Source of the DNA: Polytrichum commune
Taxonomy: Eukaryota; Streptophyta; Polytrichopsida; Polytrichales; Polytrichaceae
Assembly (NCBI GenBank): GCA_950295325.1
Contig: OX485809.1
Location: forward strand, 20,164,144-20,228,143
Length of the DNA: 64,000 nt
Direction: 5' to 3'
Translations under genes and position numbers: made by a program
Shown: piece by piece, positions 11,442 through 23,297 of the stretch
Position numbering within the stretch: the stretch's first letter is position 1
Layout of the letters: each line of letters begins with the position of its first letter
The notes under the pieces: model-generated
The model's input: only the letters and a program-made list of their open reading frames with translations
What the model was told of the DNA's origin: nothing
The model's database searches: none

Positions 11442-13653
11442 GGTTAGCTGCTGTAACCTAAAATAATCCCCTCTGTACAGGAGGCCGGCCATTACTCCAC
11501 AAATCCCTGGGATGAGCGATCGCAATTGTGACCAAAATAGAAGCTACAAGAGAAAGAACATAAGTCACCGTCAAAAACTTTATTCTAGTCAATCCCTTAT
11601 TAAAGCAGACTTCACAATGTGAAGCCATTCATTAACACATAACGTGTTTAAGTAAACAGCTAACTACCATCACCTATTAAAAGAATGTTTTAAATACCTA
11701 ATGCTCACATGCACTTCACTTAAATTCTGACTATAGTTACCCTATCTCAGAAACATCAAAATATCTCACTCCGAACTAATATTAACTACTGTAAGTACGC
11801 ATCCTATCCATGATGTAAAATAAAATCATCAATGCACCAAGAAAATCCAACAAAAATGAAGTCAGGGAAAAGTTAACCACCAGGAAGCCTGCAATGTACA
11901 CGAACGTCTTGTCTGATACTTCAGCGCCAAGAAGCTTCATGCGAGCTGAGACTGGGATGTCATAGAAGTAGAACACAAAAGACGAGAAAATGGATGCATA
12001 TGGTCCGGGGCTTAATGTGATGCTAGATAGTCCAGGTACTTCTGGCATCACACACAGAGAGATACATCAATGGAAGTCCCTGTACAAACCTTATAGAGGG
12101 TAATAAACTGAAATTGTTGCGGCCAGATTTGAAAGGTGCCACATTGGACTTAATATAAGTCTTAACCAATAACAAAATGCCACCTGGCACATAGAAATTT
12201 AAGTCAAGTCGTGATTAGAATGACTAGTGGACGAAATCAACAGGCGTCTGGTGTATGTTCAAATAACAACAAACCCTCCCTCATAAAAATCGCAAGTCGG
12301 ATAAGACAATACCTTTGAAAAGTGATAATGCAATGACCTCGAAAAATGTTGAGATAATTGTCGCGAATAGCACCACAAACTGCACCAACCCATGGAAGTG
12401 AGTGAACAAAAAACCCTGAAAATCAAGTTGACCTCACAAAAATCCACCTGTAAACAAATGAGAGGTACCCAAATATATACCCCAACATATTGCAAAAACA
12501 ATTAGATTCATATGAACAAATGCTTTTGTTGTCGCCATGTGCGAGCTGCACCGACAGTACGATCTGCCACATGAGCTGGTAGGACTAATTCATAATGCCT
12601 CCAGTCCAGTCACAAAAATGTGCCATGATTGTATTGGAATACCAACCAGGTATTTGATCGACCCAACTTGTCTCTCAAACACTCGAAAGAAGTACATTAG
12701 ATATATCCCCAGAAACAGCTCGGGAATTGATGGGAACACGAAAGGTGCCGTAACTAGCCGCCATAATTCCAACCTCTGTACAATTTTCTGCCACGAACAA
12801 CTTCCATGAGCTCCTTTATCCACACATTTGCATGAAACCATTCCATTCAGAGTGATACTCTTGATTGCCTGTGTCATCTGTATGTATGCCCTGTAGTGTA
12901 CCGCCTACAGAAACTTCAACAACACTATGCAAATGCTATGGCAAACAGCCCTCCCAATTAAAATGATGTGGTTAACATGACTTTACCTGAAAGGAAAGGC
13001 TGTAAACCCTAGTGCTTCCTTGGACGCTTACTATGGCGGACACAAGCCCACATGTGCCCACTAGGACCCTCGTTATCTGTGCATTTTCTGCACGTCCACA
13101 AACAACAAGTTACATTTCGCTTGGATCTCGGCTACCACCTCTTAAACAGAAGTACTATATTGAAGCTTCTTGCGCATTATAAGAATTTTAAGGCTATAAT
13201 TTCGAAGATTTTTTATTTTATTTTTTCTAATAAGCCAGATAAATATCTACGGGTCTCCGATGGTGACCAGTGCTTTTGACAAATTCCTTCTAATTATCTG
13301 AAAATGATATCTGAAAGTGAACTATTTCATTTCTAATTCGGACACATATGGCATCAAATTGTTCCTCTCAATGGCCTTTCTCTCTATCCAGGCATGTTAC
13401 TCCGACTCTTTGTGTTGTGATACATCGTCAAATCATGAGAAGCCATTTAGAAAATCCTGATATAAAATCTAGAAGGGCGAAAGTTCCCACCAGCAAACCA
13501 GGACAGACTCAGAAACTAACCGAATACAACTCTGCCTAACTAACCCAGTACAGTTCCAACTAGAAATTTGGAACATGAAATATGAAAATCTCTCTCTCTC
13601 TCTCTCCAATCTGGAGACCGGGACTTACTGAATCCGGACAGCCCTGCGTTCAT
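10188..13653 (-). CDS. UBAC2: UBAC2-like ER rhomboid/UBA protein, 8 exons, 311 aa
   Basis: Likely an ER-membrane UBAC2-type protein (pseudo-rhomboid fold with a cytosolic ubiquitin-binding tail; the family works in ER quality control). Exons, all with GT-AG introns and matching phases: 13629-13653, 12987-13087, 12647-12787, 12313-12415, 11878-12041, 11442-11543, 11187-11318, 10188-10355; total 936 nt. The start reads MNAGLSGFKNAQITRVLVGT; an upstream in-frame ATG near 13776 would add residues the family lacks. Hydrophobic segments fall near residues 14-34, 50-77, 90-122, 134-153, 166-182 and 191-201. Family signatures are PELFLGIYLMYFFRVFERQ (exon 3) and PGICGVMAGLLYR (exon 6). A UBA domain spans about 267-305 with the CGY loop. 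Intron 7 (10356-11186) carries a dispersed repeat. The donors of exons 3 and 5 have alternatives a few bases away. Confidence 0.88.
10545..10880 (+). repeat. Dispersed ~330-bp repeat, copy 2 (in intron 7)
   Basis: GACGTGCCTAATTGGATCAC, TTTGAGTGGCATGTGTTTAG, GGACTATGTGCTCAGAA and TGACCGTTTAACGAGCACGA align in order with the copy at 25180-25510. It lies wholly inside the last intron of the UBAC2-like gene, in the opposite orientation to the gene. Confidence 0.75.
11399..11436. repeat. (GA)n microsatellite at a splice donor
   Basis: An uninterrupted GA run of 38 bases. On the gene strand it forms (TC)n directly after the exon 6 donor GTAAGT of the UBAC2-like gene. A shorter (TC)n run near 13590-13608 sits just inside intron 1. 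Confidence 0.9.
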
Positions 13654-14199
13654 ATCGTTCTGTGTCTGTGCCGAACCATAGATCGGGCTGGAAGAACCTA
13701 TGGACCTGGGAATTGCACCCCCTGCGTCACAGTCCAAGGATTGGGACTTGCACTGTGAGATTCGGCAAGTGTCCAACCTCGTAGCTTGTTTCTAAGCTAA
13801 CGTGATAAGAATGTTGTACATACACCGCTTGGGAGTAAGGATTCGAGACGAGAGATAGTTTCAGAGCGAGACCATCTAAAACAAGGCGGCGAGGGGAGCG
13901 CGAAGCCGACGGAGAAAGAGCGACCGCGGACGTCGTCCACCAAATGAGGGAGTGCCAGCGAGGACGACGACTAACGTGAGAAGATGACAAATGGTGGACT
14001 TGGATGGATGAATGCGTCTTTGCAGGGGAGAGTGTGGTGGGGCAGGTGAATGGTGGCCACGTGGACAATTCCAAGGGGCCACATGATTGGTCCCCGTGGA
14101 CGCCGAAAGCATCCTCACTGGCACTAAGAATCCCTCGGCTCCCTGCCCACGTGTGGATGCTGTTGTGGTCAAGCCCAAATATAAGGCCCCGTACGTGTG
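13654..14199. promoter_or_regulatory. Putative bidirectional promoter region
   Basis: A locally GC-rich stretch upstream of the UBAC2-like start codon, standing out against AT-rich surroundings. It includes ACGTGG/CACGTG-like G-box cores (near 14058 and 14148) and a TATA-like ATATAAGG near 14178 facing the plus strand. The minus-strand leader of the UBAC2-like gene must lie here. No exact start site can be set. Confidence 0.45.
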
Positions 14200-14451
14200 A
14201 ACGCCCCTATTGACGCCCTTCCAAGTTCCAACCAATGGTGGGATTTTTTTCCGTTCCGGGTACCGACCATCGTCAGAGGGTACCACCAGGGTATGTACAG
14301 GGTATCACCCGGCCATCGCTCCCGGCCCATTCTCGGCTTCCTCTCTCCTCGCTCCCTGCCACGGTCACAGTCTCTGCGCCTCGTTGTCGTCCATGTTGCT
14401 CTACTAGTTGCTCTCAGTGTCCTCGGCTGCTGGCTCCTCAGCTCTAGAGAG
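14200..14451 (+). other. Candidate divergent leader exon
   Basis: Begins about 25 bp after the TATA-like box, is GC-rich and pyrimidine-rich, and ends at a good donor (CTCTAGAGAG, then GTAAGCTCC at 14452). A plus-strand frame starting 14197 runs through it but has no recognised domain, so this may be a 5' leader exon of a gene whose coding part I could not find, or a non-coding transcript. Confidence 0.3.
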
Positions 14452-14499
14452 GTAAGCTCCTTCTCCTTCTCCTTCTTATGGTTTTATCTTTTTTGTGTT

Positions 14500-14870
14500 C
14501 TCTTGTGGTGATCTTCTTTCTTTATGGTGTCTTGCTGGTCGTCAAGAACAAGAACAAGAACAAGGACAAGACTGTCTTTAATTGGAAGCCCTTGTTCGGT
14601 ATTTCGGAGCTCTTGTTGTGGTGATTTTTTTCTTTCTTGTGGTGTCTTGCTGGTCATCAAGAACGAGGAGTTCTTTCTAGTATTGCGGAGCTCCTGTTTG
14701 GTAATTTCTGTGTTCTGTTGCTCTTCTTGTGGTGATCTGCTTTCTTGTGGTGTCTTGTTGGTCATCAAGAAGAAGAAGTTCTTCTTCTTCTTCTTCTTCT
14801 TCTTCTTCGTCTTCTTCATGTTTCAAGAAGAAGAGCCCCTGTTTGGTATTTTGGAGGATCTGATTGCAGG
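14500..14870 (+). repeat. Degenerate ~100-bp tandem repeat with TTC tract
   Basis: The block TCTTGTGGTGAT, TTCTTGTGGTGTCTTG, TGGTCATCAAGAA, then GGAGCTC(T/C)TGTT(T)GGTA recurs about three to four times. A (TTC)n run at about 14776-14815 has expanded from the AAGAA part. Open frames here are repeat by-products. Confidence 0.7.
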
Positions 14871-16077
14871 TAGAGATATCAGTTCCGGGTATCATATGTA
14901 ATATGTATCCACGCAAGTTATTCCTCAGGTTAGTGGGCTTGTACTTCTTGTGAGTCCAATTCGAAGGTTTTCTTTTTTTTTCTTTTTTCTGGCGTAAGTC
15001 TCTGTATGATAAGTTCTATGACGTCGAAACTTCTGCAACTCTTGTTTGTGCCGAGCTACTGACCAACGGTAGTATGAGGCTTGGTGACTTTAAAACTTTA
15101 CTTGAAGTAATTAACCTGATGACATGGCCATATCCCTCTCTGCATGCAGATTGAAACTCATTAATGGTCAGATAATACACAAACTCTTCACGGCGATATT
15201 TATTCAGTGAGGTCCGTAATTGAGGACGTGGCATATTCATGTGATTTGTTGCAGTTTTAATTGGTGCTGCAGTTTATGGTTCAGGAATATAAAACTCTCT
15301 TGAACTCTTAACAGTAGCCTCTGTTTGTGCAAATCTTTTAACATCAATATGTTCTCGACGATTCTATACTGTGTCACAGCTGCACCTTCTGGAATCATAC
15401 ATGACTGTAAATTTCCGTGGATCATTATGCTACAAAATTAATACAACCTCGATGCGAAACTCTGCATTCCGAAAACCAATCAACGCTCATGGAGTTTCTT
15501 ATGATTATCAGTCATGGAAATAAGGCATGATGGTGAAACTCATATAAAGGTTTGATTTCAATCTGTAATAAAAATCACATGCAACATTCAGCTCTACATG
15601 TTAGGAATCTTTGGCAATCTTACCATGTAAGGAAACATACCTTGAGGTGGCCAAACCTTAATGAATATTGCAATATACTTGCAATGGATTAAATTCTTCT
15701 CGCAAAGCACTAAAGAAATACACCGGACCTGGAATAGATAGATTGTGTACCTTCTTTCGCTCACCATGTCATTCTTCCATCCATCGCTCCTTGGCCTGCA
15801 TCTTTTCATGAACTCTATTTCAAACTATGGGGTTGGGAATCCTTAGCACCCAACTAAGGATAAAGGTTTTTCCTTGAGAGGGATTAAAAATCAACAGTTT
15901 TAAAAATGAAAACCAACTAGAGTTTTGTCAAAACGGGTTTTTAATTGTTTATAATTTGGACAATCTAGATTACAACCGAAGTAAATCTCAGAAGGAAAGA
16001 AACCAACCGGATCATTTGCATGGGCCCCAATTCCAACCGACCAACTTTACACTCCGACTAGTTGGGTCACAACTCAA
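14871..16077. other. No recognised feature
   Basis: Two short minus-strand frames (15016-15240, 15237-15425) overlap end to end but match no family I know. No splice pattern was convincing. Confidence 0.35.
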
Positions 16078-16458
16078 CTACACTAAATATGCTATTTAGT
16101 GTCACCCATTCTAATTGTCTTGCTCAATAATAATTGTAAACCGCGGTGTAGTGTCACCAACACTGAATGTTAACCCAACAATATTTGTCATTTCCTGTAA
16201 AAAAAATTTGGGGGATTATAGATTTACAGTGTTGCAAGTGTTGTCACTTACCAAGTGATTTTTCATCCAAATTTCAATCACCCATGACAATACTTCATCA
16301 CGAGCTGGTGACAGGAGAAGGTAGGGCTTTGGCCAATGGATGAACTCATCCATCATCCATGATATTGATTTGTTCATTCATTCATAAGAAGTGTCATCCG
16401 GAAAGCTACCATAGTGACATTAAATACCATATGACACCAAATATCATATTTAGTGTAG
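16078..16458. mobile_element. CTACACTAAATA-type MITE, full copy
   Basis: 381 bp, starting CTACACTAAATATGCTATTT and ending AAATATCATATTTAGTGTAG. Interior landmarks GTCTTGCTCAATA, GTGTAGTGTCACCAACACT, GGGGGATTATAGATTTACAG and ATGGATGAACTCATCCATC are shared with 60457-60827; 52295-52743 is more diverged. Non-coding. Confidence 0.85.
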
Positions 16459-16588
16459 TTATGGGAGGGTTGAATGGGAAAATCTCCCCAACTGATGGTT
16501 CCAACCCCACATAGACTTGGGGGCCAACTGGATTGCAATTGCAATTGTCTCATCTTGTTAGCACTTGTGGATGAGAAAAAAATGTCAA

Positions 16589-16615
16589 TTTCTTTTCTTT
16601 TCTTTTCTTTTCTTT
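16589..16615 (+). repeat. (TTTTC)n microsatellite
   Basis: About five consecutive TTTTC units. The surrounding 16459-17139 shows nothing else recognisable. Confidence 0.85.
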
Positions 16616-17139
16616 AAAAATGGAATTTCACTGCTACAAGAGGCGGGGTATGAACTTAATACACTCGTGTCCGTCTTTGTTTGTGAAAGGCCTTGGGGAT
16701 CCTCGGTAAGGCATTGGCAACGGGTGTTATAAATTACAAACACCATATCTTAATAGCATAACATTCAAGTACTAACGAAGGATTCACATTTTGGTATAAT
16801 ATTTTGGTATATAAGAAGTGTGTTGACATTTCCACCAATAAAATTAAAGCCATCAAGAAGTTTGAAAGTTTGAAAATACGTTCATTATTACTTCAATGCA
16901 CCATAACATGTATAAAGCAACGGTATATGTTGATGGGGTTGAAAAGGTAGTTGCACTTTTTGGAAACGTCTTCCGAAACTCCCATTGGAAACCTTTTTGA
17001 CACCTTTTTGAAGCTATTCATTTTTATTAACTTCGGTTCATTCACCTTGCTTTGCAAACTTTTCCATTCTTGGTAAGGTGATATTGGAGATACTCAAAAG
17101 AGACCTACTAGCATTGCTACTTAGAGTTTGTTTGCACGG

Positions 17140-17414
17140 AGTCCCAAGTATGACAACACTTTTTGGAGGCCTAAATGGCAACACTTTTTGGAGGTGAGGC
17201 TCGGGACTTGTGTTGAGAGTTGGGTTGAGCAAAAAGCTAGACCCAACTCTCAACACAAGTCCTGCAAACATTTTTGCATAAAATAGTCAAGATCCTACTT
17301 TAATGATAATTAACCATATTTTAATCATTTCTTGATGCTTAAAAGTTAGGACTTTGCCATTATGTTGGAACTTGCTGAAATGAGTGGGACATGGGACCCC
17401 ATGTGAACCGACCC
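17140..17414 (-). mobile_element. GGTTCACATGG-type MITE, truncated
   Basis: The end GACCCCATGTGAACC, followed by TTA, and the interior match 25540-25937. A 24-bp stem hairpin (GACTTGTGTTGAGAGTTGGG and its complement, loop about 8-9 nt, 17209-17266) is conserved in both copies. The other terminus is lost. Confidence 0.65.
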
Positions 17415-20110
17415 TTAATACACATACAACCATGATAGCATAGGTCCAAATGGACACATGTTTGGAGGGGATTACGTTGATGTCTGGACCCATAATATTA
17501 TTTTATTTTATTTTATTTTTAAATAAATATGTAAACAAACACAGAAGGATATCAATTCAATGTGCAATAATATTTTGAGATCTATATCCGAATTGAGGTG
17601 CAAACGTCTTAGAAGCTCAAAGTGAAGATTTGTTTTCTCTTATGTGATCACATATTATGCCCTCCCAACTTTGTCACCCATTGAACCTACTCTTGGTCTC
17701 TATTTTCAAAGCTCATATTGTCATTGTAATACATGTCCTTTTGGTGTCCATTCTTCACTATAAACCTCGTTAGAGTCTACCATGAGCAAAATATAGGTGT
17801 CCCATTAAGAAGAGTGACCACATAAGATATGACACTCAAAACCAACATCGAACCTAAAACCAAAGCTATGTATACATAGTAATAATATTACCCAATCCCA
17901 AGAATTATGACCCTTGCTTGACTTGTCCAATTCAATTTCTAGAGTTATCTTAATTGTCAAAAGGACTAATCTCAAATGTAAATTATGCATTGTATAAATT
18001 ATTGTGTATTAAAAGCCAACAAAATTTTGAATGTTCATTGATTTGTCAGATTTTGTCCCATCACCATATAGATCTTTAAGTGTGTCAAACGAATATTTAT
18101 TTGATGGCTTGAAAACTTCATTTAGTCATCCAAAATTTTAAAAGAACAAAAATCATCAAGGGCAAGTGCTTTGGATGATCTATTTTTAATGAGGCAATAT
18201 AATTTGATAAATTTATAAATTAGGTGAATGTTAGATATTGTAGGGTGTTGTCTAGTTCAACACTTTGAGTGCAGGAAGCTATTTTTCATGTTCGATAGAA
18301 CATGTCTTCATCATTGCATACATAATATGTGGTAGTTTTCTTTTGGAATATATTATTTTGTGTTGAACCAAACAACACCCAACAATATTTGGTTTCTTTG
18401 AATTGTTCATCATGATATGCAAGAGAAATTTTCTCCAGAAAATGTAAGGAACAAGCCAAAAACCACATTCTAGTACTACGAAACGCCACGGTCCTTTAGT
18501 CAAGGGAAAAGCACACTATTTCAGGGTTAAGGCCCACATACTTGAGAACGCAAGATTTTGGATGTAATGCCATTGCTAGTTGAAGTTATCATGCTTATTG
18601 AAAGACAGGGCGTGGAACGTGGATGAACTTTGGTCCATAATCTGGTTGGCTTGTGAAGCCAATATGCCTCCTCAGCTAGAGCATGTCACATGCATGATGG
18701 GCAAGTGTATAGATCTTCAAAATAAACTTCCACAAAAGAGGGTTCCAACTTCTACATGAGCAATTTTTTTAGCTTCTTCATGGTGGACACCCCTTATGGA
18801 GTACAATAAGCTCACCTTTAAAACTCACACTATACACATGCCCACAATTTCTATCATAATCAGTTGAATTGCTAAATATGGAATGGGATAGCATGCATGA
18901 TGGTATCGTTTAATAGACTTCAACTTTAGATGTCAACTTTCATTCAAACTTGGTGGATTTAACGTGAATGTAAACCATCAAAATCACTACACCCTTTAGG
19001 GTAGTGCAGTGTCATAAATTATCTGGAACCCTGCAATGTTGATTTTCTTTTATCATAGGTTTCATTTTTCACCAATAAAAGTCAAATAGGTTGTATAGAC
19101 AATATACAACATAAATGACTTTACTTGGTAAAACCTTTATTTAAAAAGCGTTTGTCTATATATAGAAAATTAAGGGGTACAAATTAATATTTAGAAATTT
19201 AGAAATAAACTAAGAGAAGCTCTAAACAATTACAATGGACAAGGGTGGGATCAAGGGGACTCTTGATGCCACATTGTGATACAATTTGGAATGAGGTGGC
19301 CTACTCAATGGTAAGGGGATTGGAAGAATTTCCATCTTGGATTATCATCAATTTCCAAAGGAAATGATGTGTTGGATATGGCTTCAATTTTTTTTTTAAA
19401 TGCTCTAGATATTTAAAATGCGTGTGTGTGTGTGTGTTATGATGCAAAATGACAACAATTTGCTTACATTCCAATAACATCCGGAGTTCTTTCCATCCAT
19501 ATAATATGAAATAAAATACATGCAATAAAATATAAATAATGAAGCGCATGGGGAGGTCATGAATGAGGTTTAGGGAACAAATTTCTTCATAAAATCTCAA
19601 ACACCAATTGTGCATTGCAACAAGCAATGCACACTAAAGCATAGAAAAAATTAAAGTCTACGTAGCAATGAAAGTCCTAGACTATATATTGGTACTATAT
19701 CAACATGCTAGGTAATCCTTAGTTCCACCTATCTAAAATTGCATGCTCTTAATGTAGGCAAAACCTCAAATGTTGGAACCATATGAATACTCCAAAGTTG
19801 ATGAGTTTGTTGAACTTATAATTGAAAGAAAACAAGAAAGGTGAGCTTCTGCGTATTTAAATGATGTAGAAGACAAACAAAGTGAGATTGACAAAATAAA
19901 AAACTAACTACCTCTTTCAAGTTGAAGACATTGCCTTCTGAGCTTGGTTGTAGATATACAAGGTTGCTTTGGGCATTATGTTTATGAAGGCAGAAGATGG
20001 CATGACCCCTATTGCAATGGGAACAAAGGCGTCCCTGGTGATTACCTGTTTATAAGAATGGTAAAGTATTATTTGGCCTTGTAAGCAGATTGCTTCAAGA
20101 GACCCAATAA
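17415..20110. other. Gene-poor DNA, nothing recognised
   Basis: AT-rich with scattered short frames. A candidate exon at about 19915-20060 (minus) follows a fair acceptor (CTTATAAACAG) and has two plausible frames, neither recognised. A short (GT)n run lies near 19420. Confidence 0.35.
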
Positions 20111-20114
20111 GCAA

Positions 20115-20400
20115 GGTATGTTAGAGTATGAAAGGCCCTGTAGAGGAAGCCTTATGGGTTTTTTTATTTTATTTTCTATGTTAAAAAAAGTTATGGCTTA
20201 TATGTACGTGTCGATATCATTATTTCCAGTGCCTCCTATTTCTAGGGTTCGTAGAAAATTACTTTAATCAATCAAATTGCCAACACAAGTATATTTTTCC
20301 AATATTAGCTACGTAGAGAAATCCATTTGCTAAACATCATCTACTTTCTCAAAAAAATCTATCCATTTGAAGTTGAGAGTTTAGCATTTCAAAGGCTAAC
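20115..20400 (+). repeat. Two-copy dispersed repeat, copy 1
   Basis: Aligns over about 285 bp with 24885-25170: GCCTCCTATTTCTAGG, AATTACTTTAATCAATCAAA, ATGGCTTATATGTAC and GTTGAGAGTTTAGCA occur in the same order. No ends or coding seen. Confidence 0.75.
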
Positions 20401-20563
20401 TTAATGGAAACTTACTCCATGCTATAAATATATCTGAGTAGATAACAAGAAGAAATCACTCTTTGATGATGCATGTGTTGTGGAAGGTTGTGGTCACTAC
20501 TAGTTTAAATTTCTACACACAATCGAGAGCATTGTTAGACTGTATGCACATAGAAAATGACAA

Positions 20564-20735
20564 GAGTGTGCAAGCATTTGCATCAAGAGACCTCATGAAG
20601 CACATCCGAATGCCATCACATGAGTGTGCATGCATTTGCATCGGAGACAACCTAAAGAACATCCCAAATGCCATCACATGAGTGTACATGCATTTGCACT
20701 AGGAGACCTATCTAAGTACACACATCAAAAACAAA
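20564..20735 (+). repeat. Three tandem 58-bp units
   Basis: Units start at 20564, 20622 and 20680 with GAGTGTGCA(A/T)GCATTTGCA and end AATGCCATCACAT. The third is degraded at its end. A 72-codon frame spans it but its peptide simply repeats. Confidence 0.8.
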
Positions 20736-20768
20736 CTTTCATCAATATTCTTGAGGTCATCAATCAAA

Positions 20769-22922
20769 TTACATTCTTTTATGCTTAATGTATACCAGCC
20801 AATTTGCTTGGATGTAGTCTTTCGTGGTCAACCCAAGTTGGTTGTCCTTGTGTGAAATCCTCAATAAAGGTAAGCTTAGCATATTTGTGATGAGGTACAC
20901 GTTGGACATGTACCTCACTTTCTCTTTGTCCAAGGACCACACCACAACGATATTGTGATTACTAGAATACACCTTAATATCATCATGGTTGCCCAAAAAC
21001 GGATTGCTCATCATTTCCCTCATCACTCTATGGGTATGTTGACCTCCAGTAGTCCAAATTTTTTTTTGTCAACATATCTTGCTTGAACATTGGTTTTGCA
21101 TCCCAAGGTTTGTGATTGCTCAATTCTTTTATCGAATTTGACAAGCATCGCAAACACATGAACTCCAACCCATAATTTATGCAAACCAATTATACATCAA
21201 CTACTTGTGACCACCCTCATTGACCCACACTTTCCAATTAATAAATGTGTAACAACATACAAAATATTGCGTATTACCTATAAGTAAATGCATCGCGCAT
21301 CATTATTGGGACACCTCCTCGTGGCACAAGGGCCTTGTATTCATATTTGTATTGCTCATTTTCTTTGCTATTAAATATGCTTTCTAATCAATTAAAGGTG
21401 GCTATTTACTATCTTAACCATAGATTGTTGTGATTTCTTGCTAATTTAGTCCAATTTTAAGTTAAATTCTAATTTAAATCAAATACTTTTTGTTCCTAGC
21501 AAGAGTTATAGCATTGTGAAACTCCGGATAGGAAGTGACACTAAATACCACACATAAGTGCCAATTGTCGTCTTGGGTTTATATTTACAACTTATTTTTT
21601 TCCTAGCTTGCCATGAGATCTTCTATGTATGGAACATGGTGTTCTATGTATGGACAAATTACAACTCATAAACTCTTGTAATGTATAGGCACATAGTGGT
21701 CTCTTGCATTTGGGCTTTGCTATGTAAAATGCTTGCCCTAGCTGGTCACCTTGCCATTACATGACATGCGCTTCATTCAATTTCATTGGCAGCAAGGGAT
21801 ATGCGACCTAGGCACTTGGAGTGCATGGTACCATGCCATTGATTTATGTACCTATTTGCCAATGTTAGTAATGTACAACATCTTCATAACCCTTTGCATA
21901 TGAGCCTCGTGGTATATAGAAAGGGTGAAGAGCAAGAAATTATACGATGACCCACTTATAATTCTACAGGTTCAAGGTAGATCTATGTTTGTGGTAGTGT
22001 GCATATGATGAAATGTTTGGTGAAGTCATAATAAAAACAAGAAATCAAAACGATTGGATATGCAAATGTGTCAAACCCTCTACATATGCAAACACAAGCT
22101 TTGTACACACAACTGGTGCAAAAATCACCACAACCCTTTAGGGGTCAATACCACCTTAGAGTTGGTTTTATGAAACTCTTTGAATGGGATCCCCAACACT
22201 AGAATTATGCTTAAAATGCCTCGAAGAAAAGCAAAATCATGGCTTTGATTCTTCTTTGAGAGACTATTATGTTGAGAGTTGTTAGCTCGTTGTGTATTAG
22301 GGCCTATTTTGGACCCCTTGGACCTCCTCTTGTCATCCCATAAACGTGGACAAAAACTTTCTCCTCTAAATTTAGGTATGCCCATGGACTCTACCACCCT
22401 AAAAATATTGGATCCACCAGTGCAAGGCTAGTTTGGCACACCCATTCTAGTAGGACAAGCATGTGCAATTAGGTTGCCTTCGTAGAAACGTTGCCTCTCT
22501 ACCCATGCGAATTATCTTGGGCTACAATTAGATCACGAAAACTTATAACTTTGTTAATCATCATGTATAACAACTATAATAGAAAGCATGACTCATGATT
22601 ATGCGGTGATAAATATTCAAAATAATGTGGAATGTCAATAAATTAGAGTGGGACAACCTAATCACACATGTCAATTTAAAAAACCAGTTTTCAACAACTC
22701 AACACCACTCTCTGAGGATGGTAGTTGCATACATTTAAAAAAAGTTGGATGACTTCATGCATGAGCATTCAAACCCACGTTGTAGCCAAATCACGGGAGT
22801 TTGAGGCCAAGACTTTTCGCATAACTCTATCATCATTGGTATTACACTACAATCCTCAAAGAAATTAATTAATCAAAAGTCTCTCCATATATCCGAGCTC
22901 GTCTTAATTTAAAACGGGCTTA
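20769..22922. other. Unassigned DNA with one foldback-arm fragment
   Basis: An 85-codon minus-strand frame (20769-21026) has protein-like composition but no family I can name. At about 21497-21556 GAAACTCCGGATAGGAAGTG and ACACTAAATA match one arm of the foldback element at 59861-60039. The rest is unassigned. Confidence 0.35.
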
Positions 22923-23297
22923 GAGCATCTCCACCCTTGGGCAGAAAGGCAGGCTCTCGAAATGCGCTTTGAAGGGCTCCAAGCATGCACTAATTTTTTT
23001 TAGGGTGGCACTCCCCCACCGTTACTTGCATACTGGCTCTTCAAGCCGAAAAATTGTCAGGAATATTCCCTGTATTCCCAAAAGTGGCACGATTCACTGA
23101 ATCGCAAGTGGATGAGGCCTCGGAATGTGGGCGCAGCAAGAGCAACTCTCACCCGCGAGGATAGTGAGTGGAGCCGGAAGTTTGAAGAGCCCTGGCAATC
23201 AAGGCCTCGGTGTTGGGGAGGGGTGGGGCAGGTTTTTCTCCAAGGCCGCGTTAAAGGGCTTGCCAAGTCCCTTTAACGCGGCAGGGTGGAGATGCTC
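22923..23297. mobile_element. PIF/Harbinger-like MITE (GAGCATCTCCACC ends)
   Basis: 375 bp, markedly more GC-rich than its surroundings. It begins GAGCATCTCCACCC and ends GGGTGGAGATGCTC, flanked by TTA on both sides (22920-22922, 23298-23300). A TTA duplication with GAGCATCTCC ends is typical of plant Tourist-type (PIF/Harbinger) elements. A nested palindrome GCCGCGTTAAAGGG / CCCTTTAACGCGGC lies near the right end. Confidence 0.88.

Noticed and set aside
13540-13776. Upstream in-frame ATG of the UBAC2-like gene
   Set aside because: It would add about 40 residues of non-conserved sequence; the family normally begins with the MN(A/G)G..GF motif found at 13653.
14484-14819. Lysine-rich 111-codon frame
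   Set aside because: Product of the (TTC)n/(GAA)n tract and the surrounding tandem repeat.
19915-20060. Candidate exon after an acceptor-like CTTATAAACAG (minus)
   Set aside because: Two different frames both look plausible, neither matches a family I know, and no neighbouring exon was found.
20564-20735. CRISPR-like array
   Set aside because: Whole 58-bp units repeat with no unique spacers, and the DNA is eukaryotic.
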